Made by a program: the position numbers and the translations under genes. A DNA stretch of 64,000 nucleotides, taken from contig CANGDH010000002.1 in assembly GCA_947452555.1 (NCBI GenBank), positions 124,001 through 188,000 of the forward strand. Reading direction: 5' to 3'. This document shows positions 8,708 to 17,942 of the stretch, piece by piece. The notes beneath the pieces were generated by a model that was not told where the DNA came from, made no database searches, and was given only the letters and a program-made list of their open reading frames with translations. Numbering within the stretch: the first letter of the stretch is position 1; each line of letters starts with the position of its first letter. Source of the stretch: Bacteroidota bacterium (GTDB lineage: Bacteria; Bacteroidota; Bacteroidia; Chitinophagales; Chitinophagaceae).

Positions 8708-10282
8708 TTAATGTGCTTCAGAAGCAGCTTCTAATGCCGCTTTGTCTAATTTTTTTCTAGTCCTTAAAAAGAAAACCAATGGTATTACTACCAAGAAAAA
8801 GATACCTACTACTCTAAATGTGTCTAAATAAGATAAGTAATAAGCCTGTCTGTCAACAGACATGTCAATCATTTTATACGCTTTTTCAGTAGCTCCATGA
8901 AAATCTCCCGTCTTAGCGGTAATCCCTTGACTTATTGAATTCACTCTTTCTTGCCAAGCGGTTCCGTCGGAAGGCATATGAGAGATTAGATTGGATCTGT
9001 GTTTGAAATATTGCTGCGCAACATAATTATTAGCCATGGCAATACCAAAAGCACCACCAAGCTGACGAATCATATTATTTAAAGAAATACCCGCTGCATA
9101 GTCTTTAGGTGCTAATCCTACCACCGCTTGATTAATTAATGGCAATTGGCTTAAGGAAATACCAAAAGCACGAATTAGTAGAGGCCAAAAGAAATCCCAT
9201 TTACCTGCGTCAATTGGCATTGCTGCACTATAAAATGCATAAACTGCGAATAAGGTAAAACCTACAATAACAAATGGAATAGGAGATACTCCCTTACTCA
9301 TTACTTTACCTATTATGGGCATCATAATTACACCTGCCAAAGTGGGCAACAATAGTGAGCTACCAGTTTCAAATGCGGTGAATCCCATTACTCTTTGTGC
9401 TAATACTGGATAAACAAAGACAGAAGTAAATAATCCAAAACCTGCCACAAAAGTGAATATGGTAGTAAATGCTAGATTACGATTGCCCAAAACCCTTAAG
9501 TTTACCGCAGGCTGTTTTATACTTAGTTCATACCATATAAACATTCCCAAACCAACCACCGCAATCATGGAACAAAAGCGAATGGTATCACTACTAAACC
9601 ACTCTTCAGATTCACCTCTTTCTAATACATATTGTAAGCATCCAATTCCTACTGCTAGCAGTAAGATACCTGTATAGTCAATTTTGATGGCTGCCTTGCC
9701 CTTGCCCTCCCCTTCTTTTTTATCAATGAATGTATAAGCCAAGAAAGTTGCGATAAATCCAATCGGAATATTAATCATGAAAATCAAAGGCCAGCTATTA
9801 TGTTCAATAATCCAACCTCCAAGCGTAGGCCCTAAAGTGGGTCCTAAAACAATTCCCATGCCAAATAAACCTGCCGCCATAGGACGATCCTTAGGTTCAA
9901 ATGCGTCAAATAAAATGGCTTGAGAGGTAGATAATAATGCACCACCTCCTACACCTTGCACGAATCTCCATATAATTAATTCCACCAAACTATCTGATTG
10001 CCCACATAAATAGGAGGCAATAGTGAAAATAATCATGGAAGCGATATAGTAATTTTTTCTTCCAAAATATTCTGCTAAAAAACCAGTAAGCGGAATAATA
10101 ATGACATTCGCAATAGCATAAGAAGTAATTACCCAACTAATATCTTCAATGCTTACGCCCAAACTACCAGAGATATCTGTTAGTGCTACGTTTACAATAG
10201 AAGTATCAATCAACTCCATGATGGCAGCTGATACTGTTGTTAAAACGATAATTGCTCTTGCTATTCCTTTAGGGGTTGCCAT
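8708..10282 (-). CDS. DHA2 family multidrug transporter, EmrB/QacA type
   Basis: 524 residues with about 14 predicted membrane helices, the DHA2 topology. It contains MELIDTSIVNVALTDIS (motif D1), GFLAEYFGRKNYY (motif A) and the helix-5 glycine/proline run GIVLGPTLGPTLGGWI (motif C). Such proteins export hydrophobic drugs or metabolites using the proton gradient, and with EmrA and TolC partners they span both membranes. It lies 5 bp after emrA and 38 bp before the tolC-like gene. No TetR/MarR regulator is next to it, so the inducer cannot be guessed. Confidence 0.93.
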   Translation of the reverse strand: MATPKGIARAIIVLTTVSAAIMELIDTSIVNVALTDISGSLGVSIEDISWVITSYAIANVIIIPLTGFLAEYFGRKNYYIASMIIFTIASYLCGQSDSLVELIIWRFVQGVGGGALLSTSQAILFDAFEPKDRPMAAGLFGMGIVLGPTLGPTLGGWIIEHNSWPLIFMINIPIGFIATFLAYTFIDKKEGEGKGKAAIKIDYTGILLLAVGIGCLQYVLERGESEEWFSSDTIRFCSMIAVVGLGMFIWYELSIKQPAVNLRVLGNRNLAFTTIFTFVAGFGLFTSVFVYPVLAQRVMGFTAFETGSSLLLPTLAGVIMMPIIGKVMSKGVSPIPFVIVGFTLFAVYAFYSAAMPIDAGKWDFFWPLLIRAFGISLSQLPLINQAVVGLAPKDYAAGISLNNMIRQLGGAFGIAMANNYVAQQYFKHRSNLISHMPSDGTAWQERVNSISQGITAKTGDFHGATEKAYKMIDMSVDRQAYYLSYLDTFRVVGIFFLVVIPLVFFLRTRKKLDKAALEAASEAH

Positions 10283-10287
10283 TAAAA

Positions 10288-11340
10288 CTATTTGTCAACT
10301 GTGATAAATACACTCATACCTGCTCTTAATTTGTTTTTTAAGGCAGCTTGATTGTCAATAGAAATTTTTACAGGAATTCTTTGAGTAACTTTAATAAAGT
10401 TTCCACTTGAATTGTCTGGAGGCAATAAAGAAAATTTAGCGCCAGTTGCATCACTTAAACTTACAATAGTTCCTTGAACTACCATTTCATCAAAAGCGTC
10501 AATACGAATATTTACTTTTTTACCTTCATGTAAATCGGCTAATTGACTTTCTTTAAAATTGGCTACAATCCAGTAACTGCTATCGTTTACGATAGAAAAC
10601 AATGGAGTTCCTGCTTGAACGAATTGTCCAATACTAATATTTTTCTTGCCAATTTTACCTTTAACTGGAGCTGCAATTTTAGTATATGACAATTTTAATT
10701 CTGTTTCTTTAATTCTTGTTTTTTTCATATCAATCATCGCCAACGCTCTATTCACATTTTCTTTTAAAACGTCAATTCTGTTTTTTGCAGTTGCTAATTC
10801 AGTTTGCGCATTTGTAAATTCTTGATTAGCTGCGGCTAATTGATATTCTGATTCTTCTAATTGCTTTCTAGTTATTGCTTGTTCTTTAAATAAATTTTGA
10901 TCTCTTTTTAAATCATTATTTACTTTTTGCTTTCTGATGTTTTTTAAGTCAATGGCGCCTTTGTTATTTTGTAGAGACAAAATAGCATTTGCTAATTGTG
11001 CTTTCGCATTTGACACTTCCGCTGTAGATTGTTGCAAGTCTGCTTCTTGTTCATGTAATTGAATTCTTAAATCAGCATCATCAATTTCTACCACTTGCTG
11101 ATTTTGAGCAACTGAATCAAAATCCTTTACATCCACAGATTTTACGAATCCTGAAATTCTAGTTAGTACTGGCACAATTGTCGTTTCTATTTGTGCGTTA
11201 TCGGTGGTTTCATGCGTTAATGAAAATATTAACTTCTTAACACCAAAAAATAGGGCAATTCCTAACAAAAGACCAATTACGATTTTTCTGATTGTTGCCG
11301 ACTTGCTACTGCTTTGAGAATCTATCTGATTTTGCTCCAT
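10288..11340 (-). CDS. HlyD/EmrA family periplasmic adaptor
   Basis: 350 residues. A single N-terminal membrane helix (about 22-40) is followed by a barrel-sandwich half (TTDNAQIETTIVPVLTRISG and VKSVDVKDFDSVAQNQQVVEID), a long coiled-coil hairpin rich in Ala/Gln/Lys (about 80-205), the second lipoyl half (KIAAPVKGKIGKKNISIGQFV) and a beta-barrel domain. This is the adaptor that links an EmrB-type transporter to TolC. It is the first gene of the leftward emrA-emrB-tolC-like operon. The 94 bp upstream region separates it from the VOC gene, which is on the same strand. Confidence 0.93.
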   Translation of the reverse strand: MEQNQIDSQSSSKSATIRKIVIGLLLGIALFFGVKKLIFSLTHETTDNAQIETTIVPVLTRISGFVKSVDVKDFDSVAQNQQVVEIDDADLRIQLHEQEADLQQSTAEVSNAKAQLANAILSLQNNKGAIDLKNIRKQKVNNDLKRDQNLFKEQAITRKQLEESEYQLAAANQEFTNAQTELATAKNRIDVLKENVNRALAMIDMKKTRIKETELKLSYTKIAAPVKGKIGKKNISIGQFVQAGTPLFSIVNDSSYWIVANFKESQLADLHEGKKVNIRIDAFDEMVVQGTIVSLSDATGAKFSLLPPDNSSGNFIKVTQRIPVKISIDNQAALKNKLRAGMSVFITVDK

Positions 11341-11434
11341 TTGAATAAAATATTATTAAAAAAAATATTTGAATTAGATGGCCGCAATTTACACAAAATA
11401 GAGCAGACGAAATTGAGTTAATGATAAAAGAACA

Positions 11435-11845
11435 CTATAAAACTTGATTAAACTCCAATCGTTCGCCGTCAGGTCCTTCAATATTAAAATACCTGCAGCC
11501 ATGCTTCCAAAAATCAAGAAAAACTGGTGCTGGTTCAAAAATATCATACCCATTTGACTTTAAGGTATTAAATGTGATATCAATATCGTCAACGTCAAAG
11601 GCAATATGATCAATATGTCCATTTTGTCTACCTCGTAATTCCGCTAATTCTGGTTCTGGCATTTGGTATAGTTCAATAATCATATCATTTAAGTGCATCA
11701 TGGAAACATTCCCTTTTTCTCCATGTAGATCAAATTCGGATTGCATAATATTCTTAAATCCTAATCCTTCATAAAATGTTTCGGACTTTTTTAAATCTGT
11801 TACAGGAATACCAATATGTTGCAACCCATTTATTTTCAATTCCAT
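11435..11845 (-). CDS. VOC family (glyoxalase-like) protein
   Basis: 136 residues forming two beta-alpha-beta-beta-beta modules of the vicinal oxygen chelate fold. The first opens with LQHIGIPVTDLKKSETFYEGLGF and has Glu in MIIELYQMP. The second has HIDHIAFDVDDID and RYFNIEGPDGERLEFNQ. His in QHIGI, Glu in IELY, His in HIDHIAF and Glu in RLEFNQ are the four expected metal ligands, so a metal-dependent enzyme (glyoxalase or dioxygenase-like) is likely. Substrate is unknown. It diverges from the DPP IV gene. Confidence 0.85.
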   Translation of the reverse strand: MELKINGLQHIGIPVTDLKKSETFYEGLGFKNIMQSEFDLHGEKGNVSMMHLNDMIIELYQMPEPELAELRGRQNGHIDHIAFDVDDIDITFNTLKSNGYDIFEPAPVFLDFWKHGCRYFNIEGPDGERLEFNQVL

Positions 11846-11896
11846 CTTAAAAAATTTAACTAAATATCATTAACTTTCTCCAATAAACAAATACAC

Positions 11897-14377
11897 ATGC
11901 GTAAATTTTTACTGGGACTTTTACTCTTGCCATTTTTAAGCTGGGCACAACAAAAAGCAAATTATAATTTGGCTGCAAGATTTGCACCAAAAAAATTAGA
12001 CAAAATGCTTTTTTCTTTGGCAGTAGATCCACACTGGTTAAAACAATCTAGCAAATTTTGGTATACTTATGAAACAAGTGAAGGAAAACAATGGTTTATT
12101 GTTGACCCAATTAAAATGGAGAAGAAAGTGATGTTGGACAGAGATCACCTTGCAGCAGAACTAACCAAAATTATAAAAGACCCTTTTGATGGTTTACATT
12201 TACCAATTGACTCTATAAAGTTTATTAAAGACGAGAATTGGATTCAATTTGAAGTTAAAAGTAGCATTGAAATAAATAAAGAAGATACTGTTGCAAAAAA
12301 TGCCAAGGCTGAAAAAATTAAAAAGATATTTTATTTTGAATACAATATTGTTTCTAGTCAACTAAATGAACTAGTAGGATATAAGAAGCCAAAGAAAAAA
12401 CCAAGTTGGGCCAATTTGTCACCAGATCAAAATATTATTTTATTTGGAAAAAACTTTAACCTGTTTTGGATGGATAAAGCTAATTATGAAAAAGCTTTAA
12501 AAAACGAGGAGGATTCAACAATTATAGAACACCAAATTACCAAAGACGGGATATTATATTTTAGTTGGCATAGTGAAAGTAGTTATGGCGGCGGGGGTGA
12601 GACAAATGTTGACATAGAGAAAAATAAAAATAAGAGAAAGCCCGTATATGCTTACTGGAGCGAGGATAACAAGCATTTTGCTTTAAACAAAGTGGACAAT
12701 ACTAAGGTGAAAGATTTATGGGTAATTAACAGCATTGCAGACCCAAGACCTACCCTAGAAACTTATAAATATTGGATGCCAGGCGAGAAAGAAGCACCAG
12801 TAGATCACTTATTTATTTTTGATACTAATGGATACACTAATAAAGAAATTAATGTTTCACTGTTTAAAGATCAAAATATTTCAATTTGGGATAAGACCAA
12901 AAATGTAAATTCTAGAGACGACGAGTTTAAACCAACTATTTGGTTAGGCACTAATGACCAATTTTATATCAGTAGAACTAGCAGAGATTTAAAAAAGATT
13001 GACCAATGCATTGTTGATATAGCAACAGGTAATGTTAAAACATTAATTGAAGAAAGTTTGAATAGTTCTATTGAAATTAGAAAACCTGTATTAGTTAATA
13101 AAGGAAAAGAATTAATAGAATGGAGTGAGCGTGATGGCTGGGCTCATTTATATTTATATGATGATAAAGGAAATCTTAAAAATCAAATTACTCAAGGCCC
13201 TTGGCATATAGAAGATATCATTTCAATTGATGAAGAAAAAAGAGTTGTTTATTTTTCAGCAAATGGAAAAGAACATGTAAATAATTATGCCATTGAGGAT
13301 CCTTACTTTTTGCATTTATACAAAATAAATTTTGATGGAAGTGGACTACAGTTATTAAACGCAGGTAATTATGACCACAATTTTAGTTTGAATGATAAAA
13401 AAGCATTTTTTATTGATACTTATTCAAGAGTCAATACCGCACCAATTTCTGTTTTATATAATACAGAAGGAAAGAAAATATTAGATTTAGAAACTGCAGA
13501 TTTAAGCTCATTATTTGCTGCAGGCTACAAATTCCCTGAAAGTTTCAAGGTAAAAGCCGATGATGGAATTACCGATATTTATGGTGTCATGTACAAGCCT
13601 TATGATTTTGATAGCACTAAAAAATACCCCATTATTGAATATGTATACCCAGGTCCACAAACAGAATCGGTAAATAAGAGCTTTAGTAAGGGTATGGACA
13701 GAATTGACCGCCTTGCACAATTAGGCTTTGTGGTGGTTACTATGGGAAATAGAGGAGGAAACCCAGCTAGAAGTAAATGGTATCACAATTATGGTTACGG
13801 AAATTTGAGAGATTACGGCTTAGCGGATAAAAAGGTTGCTATTGAGCAGCTAGCTGACAGGTTTCCTTTTATTGACAGTCAAAAAGTAGGTATTCATGGG
13901 CATAGTGGTGGTGGATTTATGAGTACTGCAGCCATGTTGGTGTATCCAGATTTATTTAAGGTTGCCGTGAGTAATGCCGGCAATCATGACAATAGTGTTT
14001 ACAATAGATGGTGGAGTGAAAAACACAATGGGCTTAAAGAAAATATTTCAGAAAAAGGAGATACTACATTCACTTCCATGATTGACAAAAATCCTGATTT
14101 AGCTAAAAATTTAAAAGGTAAATTATTATTGATACATGGTGAAATTGACAACAATGTGCACCCATCTAATACCATCAGACTAGTGAATGCTTTAATAAAA
14201 GCCAATAAGCGCTTTGACATGCTAATCCTACCTTCTCAAAGACATGGATTTGGAGATATGAATGAATATTGGTTTTGGAGAACTGCAGATTATTTTAGCA
14301 AATACTTATTAGGCGATAATGCAGAAAGACCTGTAGATATGGAGGAGATGAATAGAGAAATTGAAAGGAAAAAATAA
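11897..14377 (+). CDS. S9 family prolyl oligopeptidase (DPP IV-like), exported
   Basis: 826 residues. Signal peptide at 1-17 (LLGLLLLPFLSWAQ), an eight-bladed propeller-like DPP IV N-terminal region at about 60-550, and a C-terminal alpha/beta hydrolase domain. The catalytic triad is visible: Ser at about 673 in GHSGGGFMS, Asp at about 751 in IHGEIDNNVHPSN, and His at about 783 in SQRHGFGD. Enzymes of this family cut dipeptides, often X-Pro, from peptide N-termini in the periplasm. A strong terminator follows. It fits the many other peptidases in this window. Confidence 0.92.
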   Translation: MRKFLLGLLLLPFLSWAQQKANYNLAARFAPKKLDKMLFSLAVDPHWLKQSSKFWYTYETSEGKQWFIVDPIKMEKKVMLDRDHLAAELTKIIKDPFDGLHLPIDSIKFIKDENWIQFEVKSSIEINKEDTVAKNAKAEKIKKIFYFEYNIVSSQLNELVGYKKPKKKPSWANLSPDQNIILFGKNFNLFWMDKANYEKALKNEEDSTIIEHQITKDGILYFSWHSESSYGGGGETNVDIEKNKNKRKPVYAYWSEDNKHFALNKVDNTKVKDLWVINSIADPRPTLETYKYWMPGEKEAPVDHLFIFDTNGYTNKEINVSLFKDQNISIWDKTKNVNSRDDEFKPTIWLGTNDQFYISRTSRDLKKIDQCIVDIATGNVKTLIEESLNSSIEIRKPVLVNKGKELIEWSERDGWAHLYLYDDKGNLKNQITQGPWHIEDIISIDEEKRVVYFSANGKEHVNNYAIEDPYFLHLYKINFDGSGLQLLNAGNYDHNFSLNDKKAFFIDTYSRVNTAPISVLYNTEGKKILDLETADLSSLFAAGYKFPESFKVKADDGITDIYGVMYKPYDFDSTKKYPIIEYVYPGPQTESVNKSFSKGMDRIDRLAQLGFVVVTMGNRGGNPARSKWYHNYGYGNLRDYGLADKKVAIEQLADRFPFIDSQKVGIHGHSGGGFMSTAAMLVYPDLFKVAVSNAGNHDNSVYNRWWSEKHNGLKENISEKGDTTFTSMIDKNPDLAKNLKGKLLLIHGEIDNNVHPSNTIRLVNALIKANKRFDMLILPSQRHGFGDMNEYWFWRTADYFSKYLLGDNAERPVDMEEMNREIERKK

Positions 14378-14433
14378 TAGAAATTGATTACAATAGGAGC
14401 TATATAAAAATGGTTTTCATTTGAACTCTAAAA

Positions 14434-14461
14434 AATGCCCCAACTAGGGGCATTTTTTTAT
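14434..14461. terminator. rho-independent terminator
   Basis: An 8-bp perfect stem (AATGCCCC at 14434-14441 with GGGGCATT at 14447-14454) with a 5-nt loop is followed by seven T on the plus strand and is flanked by A-rich sequence on the other side. It can stop both the rightward S9 peptidase gene and the leftward transglutaminase operon, whose last codon is just beyond. Confidence 0.85.
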
Positions 14462-15405
14462 TGCTGCTGCTGAATTGACATTGCTGTTCTTTTGATATTA
14501 TTGGACTTGTCCAGTTCTTGTTTATCTAATAACACTTGATTCGTTTCTTCAAAAGTATGACCATCTTCATAACCAACTGATACAAAAACAAATAAATCCT
14601 GTCTAGCAGCACCTTTATATGTACCCTTTACAACACTACTATCATAAAAATTTCTACCAACTGCTAACTTGACATGATGGTTATTAACCCATGTATTATT
14701 TGTTGGGTCAATACCACACCAACCAACACCAGGAATCCAAGCATCTACCCAAGCATGTGTAGCGCCTTCACCCCTCATGCCATTTTTATTAGGACATATA
14801 TACCCACTTACATATCTGCAGGGTATATCCATTGTTCTTAAAATTTGTAAAAGTAAATGTGCAAAGTCTTGACAAACACCTTTCTTATGTGCTAAAATTT
14901 CATCAATAGTTGTTTCAATATTAGTAATGCCTTTAGTATAAGTAAAGTTTTCAAAAATATATTGACTGGCTTTTTCAATAACTACTTTGATACTTTGATC
15001 TTTAACAATAAAACTATTTAAAATTTTCTGGATTTGTTCTTGTGACTGAATAGTATCTGGCTTTGTTAATTCCATTAATTGAAAATTGTCCTCTACTTCT
15101 TTACTTAATATACCAAAGCCCGAAATAGATGCTTCTAAATTGCTTAAGTCTATAATGGTTCTTACCGTTAACTTACTTTCAATAATAAGTTCCTGATGTG
15201 GTTCTAATATATTAAAGAACCCAACTTTATTACCCCAATAGTCTTTAAAAACGTGCACATTTGGATGGCTCGTAATAATTAAATCATGTTGCAATACTTC
15301 CTGATCAACTGACTGATAAGGAAAAATTCGAATTTCATTTACACTCTCCACAATGGGTTGTTCGTAATGATATTTAGTGATATGGTGAATTTTAAAAACG
15401 GACAT
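14458..15405 (-). CDS. transglutaminase-like cysteine protease family protein
   Basis: 315 residues. The N-terminal beta-rich half (FKIHHITKYHYEQPIVESVNE) is the bacterial transglutaminase N-domain. The catalytic core has Cys in KKGVCQDFAHLLLQILR (about 178), His in GATHAWVDAWIPG (about 217) and Asp in CGIDPTNN (about 232). This branch may act as a peptidase or ligase rather than a true cross-linker. It closes a three-gene operon with an alpha-E protein and a circularly permuted ATP-grasp protein, a set known from many bacteria and thought to make and cut peptide tags or small peptides. The product is not established. Confidence 0.9.
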   Translation of the reverse strand: MSVFKIHHITKYHYEQPIVESVNEIRIFPYQSVDQEVLQHDLIITSHPNVHVFKDYWGNKVGFFNILEPHQELIIESKLTVRTIIDLSNLEASISGFGILSKEVEDNFQLMELTKPDTIQSQEQIQKILNSFIVKDQSIKVVIEKASQYIFENFTYTKGITNIETTIDEILAHKKGVCQDFAHLLLQILRTMDIPCRYVSGYICPNKNGMRGEGATHAWVDAWIPGVGWCGIDPTNNTWVNNHHVKLAVGRNFYDSSVVKGTYKGAARQDLFVFVSVGYEDGHTFEETNQVLLDKQELDKSNNIKRTAMSIQQQQ

Positions 15406-15414
15406 AGTAGTATA

Positions 15415-16356
15415 TTAAGAATAAGAGAAAAAGGTCTGGCTTAAACTATTGGTAAATTGAATGAGATTATATTTAGAAGTTTGTAAGTAAATCGACATGC
15501 CAATTTTATTGATCCATTCCAGGTCTGTAAATTCAACATTACTATAAATTCTACCAAATTCTTTAATGATAGTTTGCTTGTTTTTTATTTTATTTTCATC
15601 CACTGCATTTTCAAGATATTTTTTAATTCTGGTCAATGAATAAAATAAACTATGTGGAAACTGTTCATTAAATATAATCTGATGTGCTACATTAAAACTT
15701 GAATCATTTGACCTGTAGTTTTTCAAATGAAACTCATATCCGGAAACAGAAAATAATAAATTACGCCAATGTAAAATATCCTTTTCTTTTTTCAAGTCAA
15801 AGTCAATACCTGCATAATGCTTTTCTAGTATATCTATTGTTAAGATACTTCGCTCTATATATTTTCCTAGGTTCATGAAGCACCAACTTAAGCTTCTTGG
15901 CATGGTACTATCTGCGATTCCCGTGTACAACAAGCAATTTTTCTGTAAGTGTTCAATGGTATGCAATTGCTTATTTTCTTCTAAATTTTGAACGATTGAT
16001 TTACTATTTATTAAATGATATAAATAGTTCACCTGCTCCCAAACTTCTTTTGTAATATGGTCCTGCATACCTCTTGCATTTTCTCTAGCTTTAGTTAAAT
16101 TGGCAATAAGAGAATTATTGTTTTCAGGATCTATTAATAAATGTTTAATTACTTCCTGATGATTTGCTGCAAGTTTTATTTGTTCAACATATGACTTGTT
16201 AGAAAAAATTTCTAACAAGGGTAACCAGCTATTCATTTCAGAAGGCCCTTTGTCCAAAGAAAGAACATAGTTCGTCCGCATTAATCTTAACATCCCCTCC
16301 GATCTTTCTTCATATCTATTCAACCAAAATAAGGACTCCGCTATTCTACTAAGCAT
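15415..16356 (-). CDS. alpha-E domain-containing protein
   Basis: 313 residues, almost entirely helical, with the alpha-E hallmarks: MLSRIAESLFWLNRYEERSEG at the N-terminus (family: LSR.A..lyWlgRyiERae), ARGMQDHITKEVWEQVNYLYHL in the middle, and SLSWCFMNLGKYIERSILTIDILE. The conserved Glu/Arg pairs (NRYEER and KYIERS) are present. The biochemical role of alpha-E proteins is unknown; they almost always accompany a permuted ATP-grasp and a transglutaminase-like protein, as here (9 bp and 12 bp gaps). Confidence 0.9.
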   Translation of the reverse strand: MLSRIAESLFWLNRYEERSEGMLRLMRTNYVLSLDKGPSEMNSWLPLLEIFSNKSYVEQIKLAANHQEVIKHLLIDPENNNSLIANLTKARENARGMQDHITKEVWEQVNYLYHLINSKSIVQNLEENKQLHTIEHLQKNCLLYTGIADSTMPRSLSWCFMNLGKYIERSILTIDILEKHYAGIDFDLKKEKDILHWRNLLFSVSGYEFHLKNYRSNDSSFNVAHQIIFNEQFPHSLFYSLTRIKKYLENAVDENKIKNKQTIIKEFGRIYSNVEFTDLEWINKIGMSIYLQTSKYNLIQFTNSLSQTFFSYS

Positions 16357-16368
16357 AATTTTAATTTT

Positions 16369-17811
16369 TTAATCAATAATCCATGTGTCTTTACTCCCGC
16401 CGCCTTGTGAAGAATTAACAATTAAGGAACCTTCTTTTAAAGCCACTCTTGTTAGTCCTCCAGGCACCACATCAATCCCGCTTGGCCCGCATAATGCATA
16501 AGGTCTTAAGTCCACATGTCTAGCTTGAATTTTTCCATCAATAAAACAAGGTACAGTTGACAATTGAATAATAGGTTGTGCAATAAATGATCTTGGTGCT
16601 TCTAAAATTTTCTTTTTAAATATGTCTATATCTTCTTCGCTTGCCTGGTTTCCCATTAACATTCCATATCCACCTGACTGATTTGTACCCTTGATTACCA
16701 TTTGATCCATATTTTCAAAAACATGATTTCTTTGTGCAGGATCTGTCATTGAATAAGTGGGAATATTCGCTAAAATAGGTTCTTCGTTTAGATAATATTT
16801 AATCATATCTGGTACATAAGCATAAACTGCTTTGTCGTCTGCAACTCCAGTACCTACTGCATTTACAATGGCTACATGTCCCTTCCTATAGGCGCTTAAT
16901 AATCCTGGCACACCTAAAATACTATCTGCATGAAAAGTGATTGGATCTAAATATTCGTCGTCCACTCTTTTATAAATCACATCAACCTGTTGTAAACCTT
17001 GAGTAGTTTTCATAAATACTTTATGATTGTTCACTACTAAGTCTCGTCCCTCCACCAAAGGAATACCCATTTGTCTCGCTAAAAATGTGTGTTCGTAATA
17101 TGCTGAATTAAAAACACCTGGGGTTAAAATTACCACATTAGGTGATTTTACATTCCTTGGCGAAAGTGATAATAAATTAGCATGTAATAATAATGGATAA
17201 TTATTATTCATTTGAACTTTATTACTATTCACCAAATTTGGAAAAATTCTTTTTGTAACTTCTCTATTCTCTAACATATAAGACACGCCAGAAGGTGTTC
17301 TTAAGTTATCTTCTAGTACATAGTACTTGCCGTCTGCTCCTCTAATCAAATCAATACCTGCAATGTGAACATAAATATCATAAGGTACATTAATCCCAAA
17401 TATCTCTCTAGTAAAATGCGGGCAGGAGGCAATGAGCCATGCTGGAACTACTTTTTCTTTAATGATATTCTGATCATGGTAGATGTCTTGTAAAAAAAGA
17501 TTTAAAGCCTTTAGTCTTTGCTTTATGCCTAATTCAATTTCTAGCCACTCTTTAGCTGTAATAATTCTAGGTAAAATATCAAATGGAAAAATTCGCTCAA
17601 TTCCTTCGTTGTCACTATATACAGTAAAAGTAATTCCCTGATGCATGAATAGTTCACTCGCTTGCAAATGCTTTTGTGCAATTTCTTCTACTGTCATTGA
17701 TGCAATGGCATCAAAAAGCGGCTGATACGGCGCTCGCACTTTATGCTCCGACATCATTTCGTCCCATGCACGGTCGTGAACATATTGGCTCAACATTTGG
17801 TTAACAGTCAT
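16369..17811 (-). CDS. circularly permuted type 2 ATP-grasp protein
   Basis: 480 residues. Family features visible are GITFTVYSDNEGIERIFPFD near residue 60, RGADGKYYVLEDNLRTPSGVSYMLENR around 155, IYKRVDDEYLDP, NAVGTGVADDKAVYAY (about 315) and VIKGTNQSGGYGMLMG (about 375), the nucleotide-binding parts in permuted order. ATP-grasp enzymes of this class are predicted to form peptide or amide bonds. It is the first gene of the operon with alpha-E and transglutaminase-like genes. No secretion signal is seen, so all ATP chemistry is cytosolic. Confidence 0.92.
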   Translation of the reverse strand: MTVNQMLSQYVHDRAWDEMMSEHKVRAPYQPLFDAIASMTVEEIAQKHLQASELFMHQGITFTVYSDNEGIERIFPFDILPRIITAKEWLEIELGIKQRLKALNLFLQDIYHDQNIIKEKVVPAWLIASCPHFTREIFGINVPYDIYVHIAGIDLIRGADGKYYVLEDNLRTPSGVSYMLENREVTKRIFPNLVNSNKVQMNNNYPLLLHANLLSLSPRNVKSPNVVILTPGVFNSAYYEHTFLARQMGIPLVEGRDLVVNNHKVFMKTTQGLQQVDVIYKRVDDEYLDPITFHADSILGVPGLLSAYRKGHVAIVNAVGTGVADDKAVYAYVPDMIKYYLNEEPILANIPTYSMTDPAQRNHVFENMDQMVIKGTNQSGGYGMLMGNQASEEDIDIFKKKILEAPRSFIAQPIIQLSTVPCFIDGKIQARHVDLRPYALCGPSGIDVVPGGLTRVALKEGSLIVNSSQGGGSKDTWIID

Positions 17812-17828
17812 TAGCTTGGTATTAAAAT

Positions 17829-17871
17829 AAAAAAGGTTGCCCTACCATCCGTAAACGAAAAGTATGCAACC
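17829..17871 (-). terminator. possible weak terminator
   Basis: On the minus strand GGTTGC (17871-17866) pairs with GCAACC (17840-17835) across a long 25-nt loop and is followed by a run of six T. It lies between the end of the cytochrome gene and the start of the ATP-grasp gene, where separation of the sulfur and ATP-grasp transcripts would be expected. The long loop makes it uncertain. Confidence 0.4.
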
Positions 17872-17942
17872 ATATTAGTATTTCAAATATAAGAAAATAT
17901 TTTGGCAAAGCAAAAGCGATATGGCTTTCAATAAACCAATAA

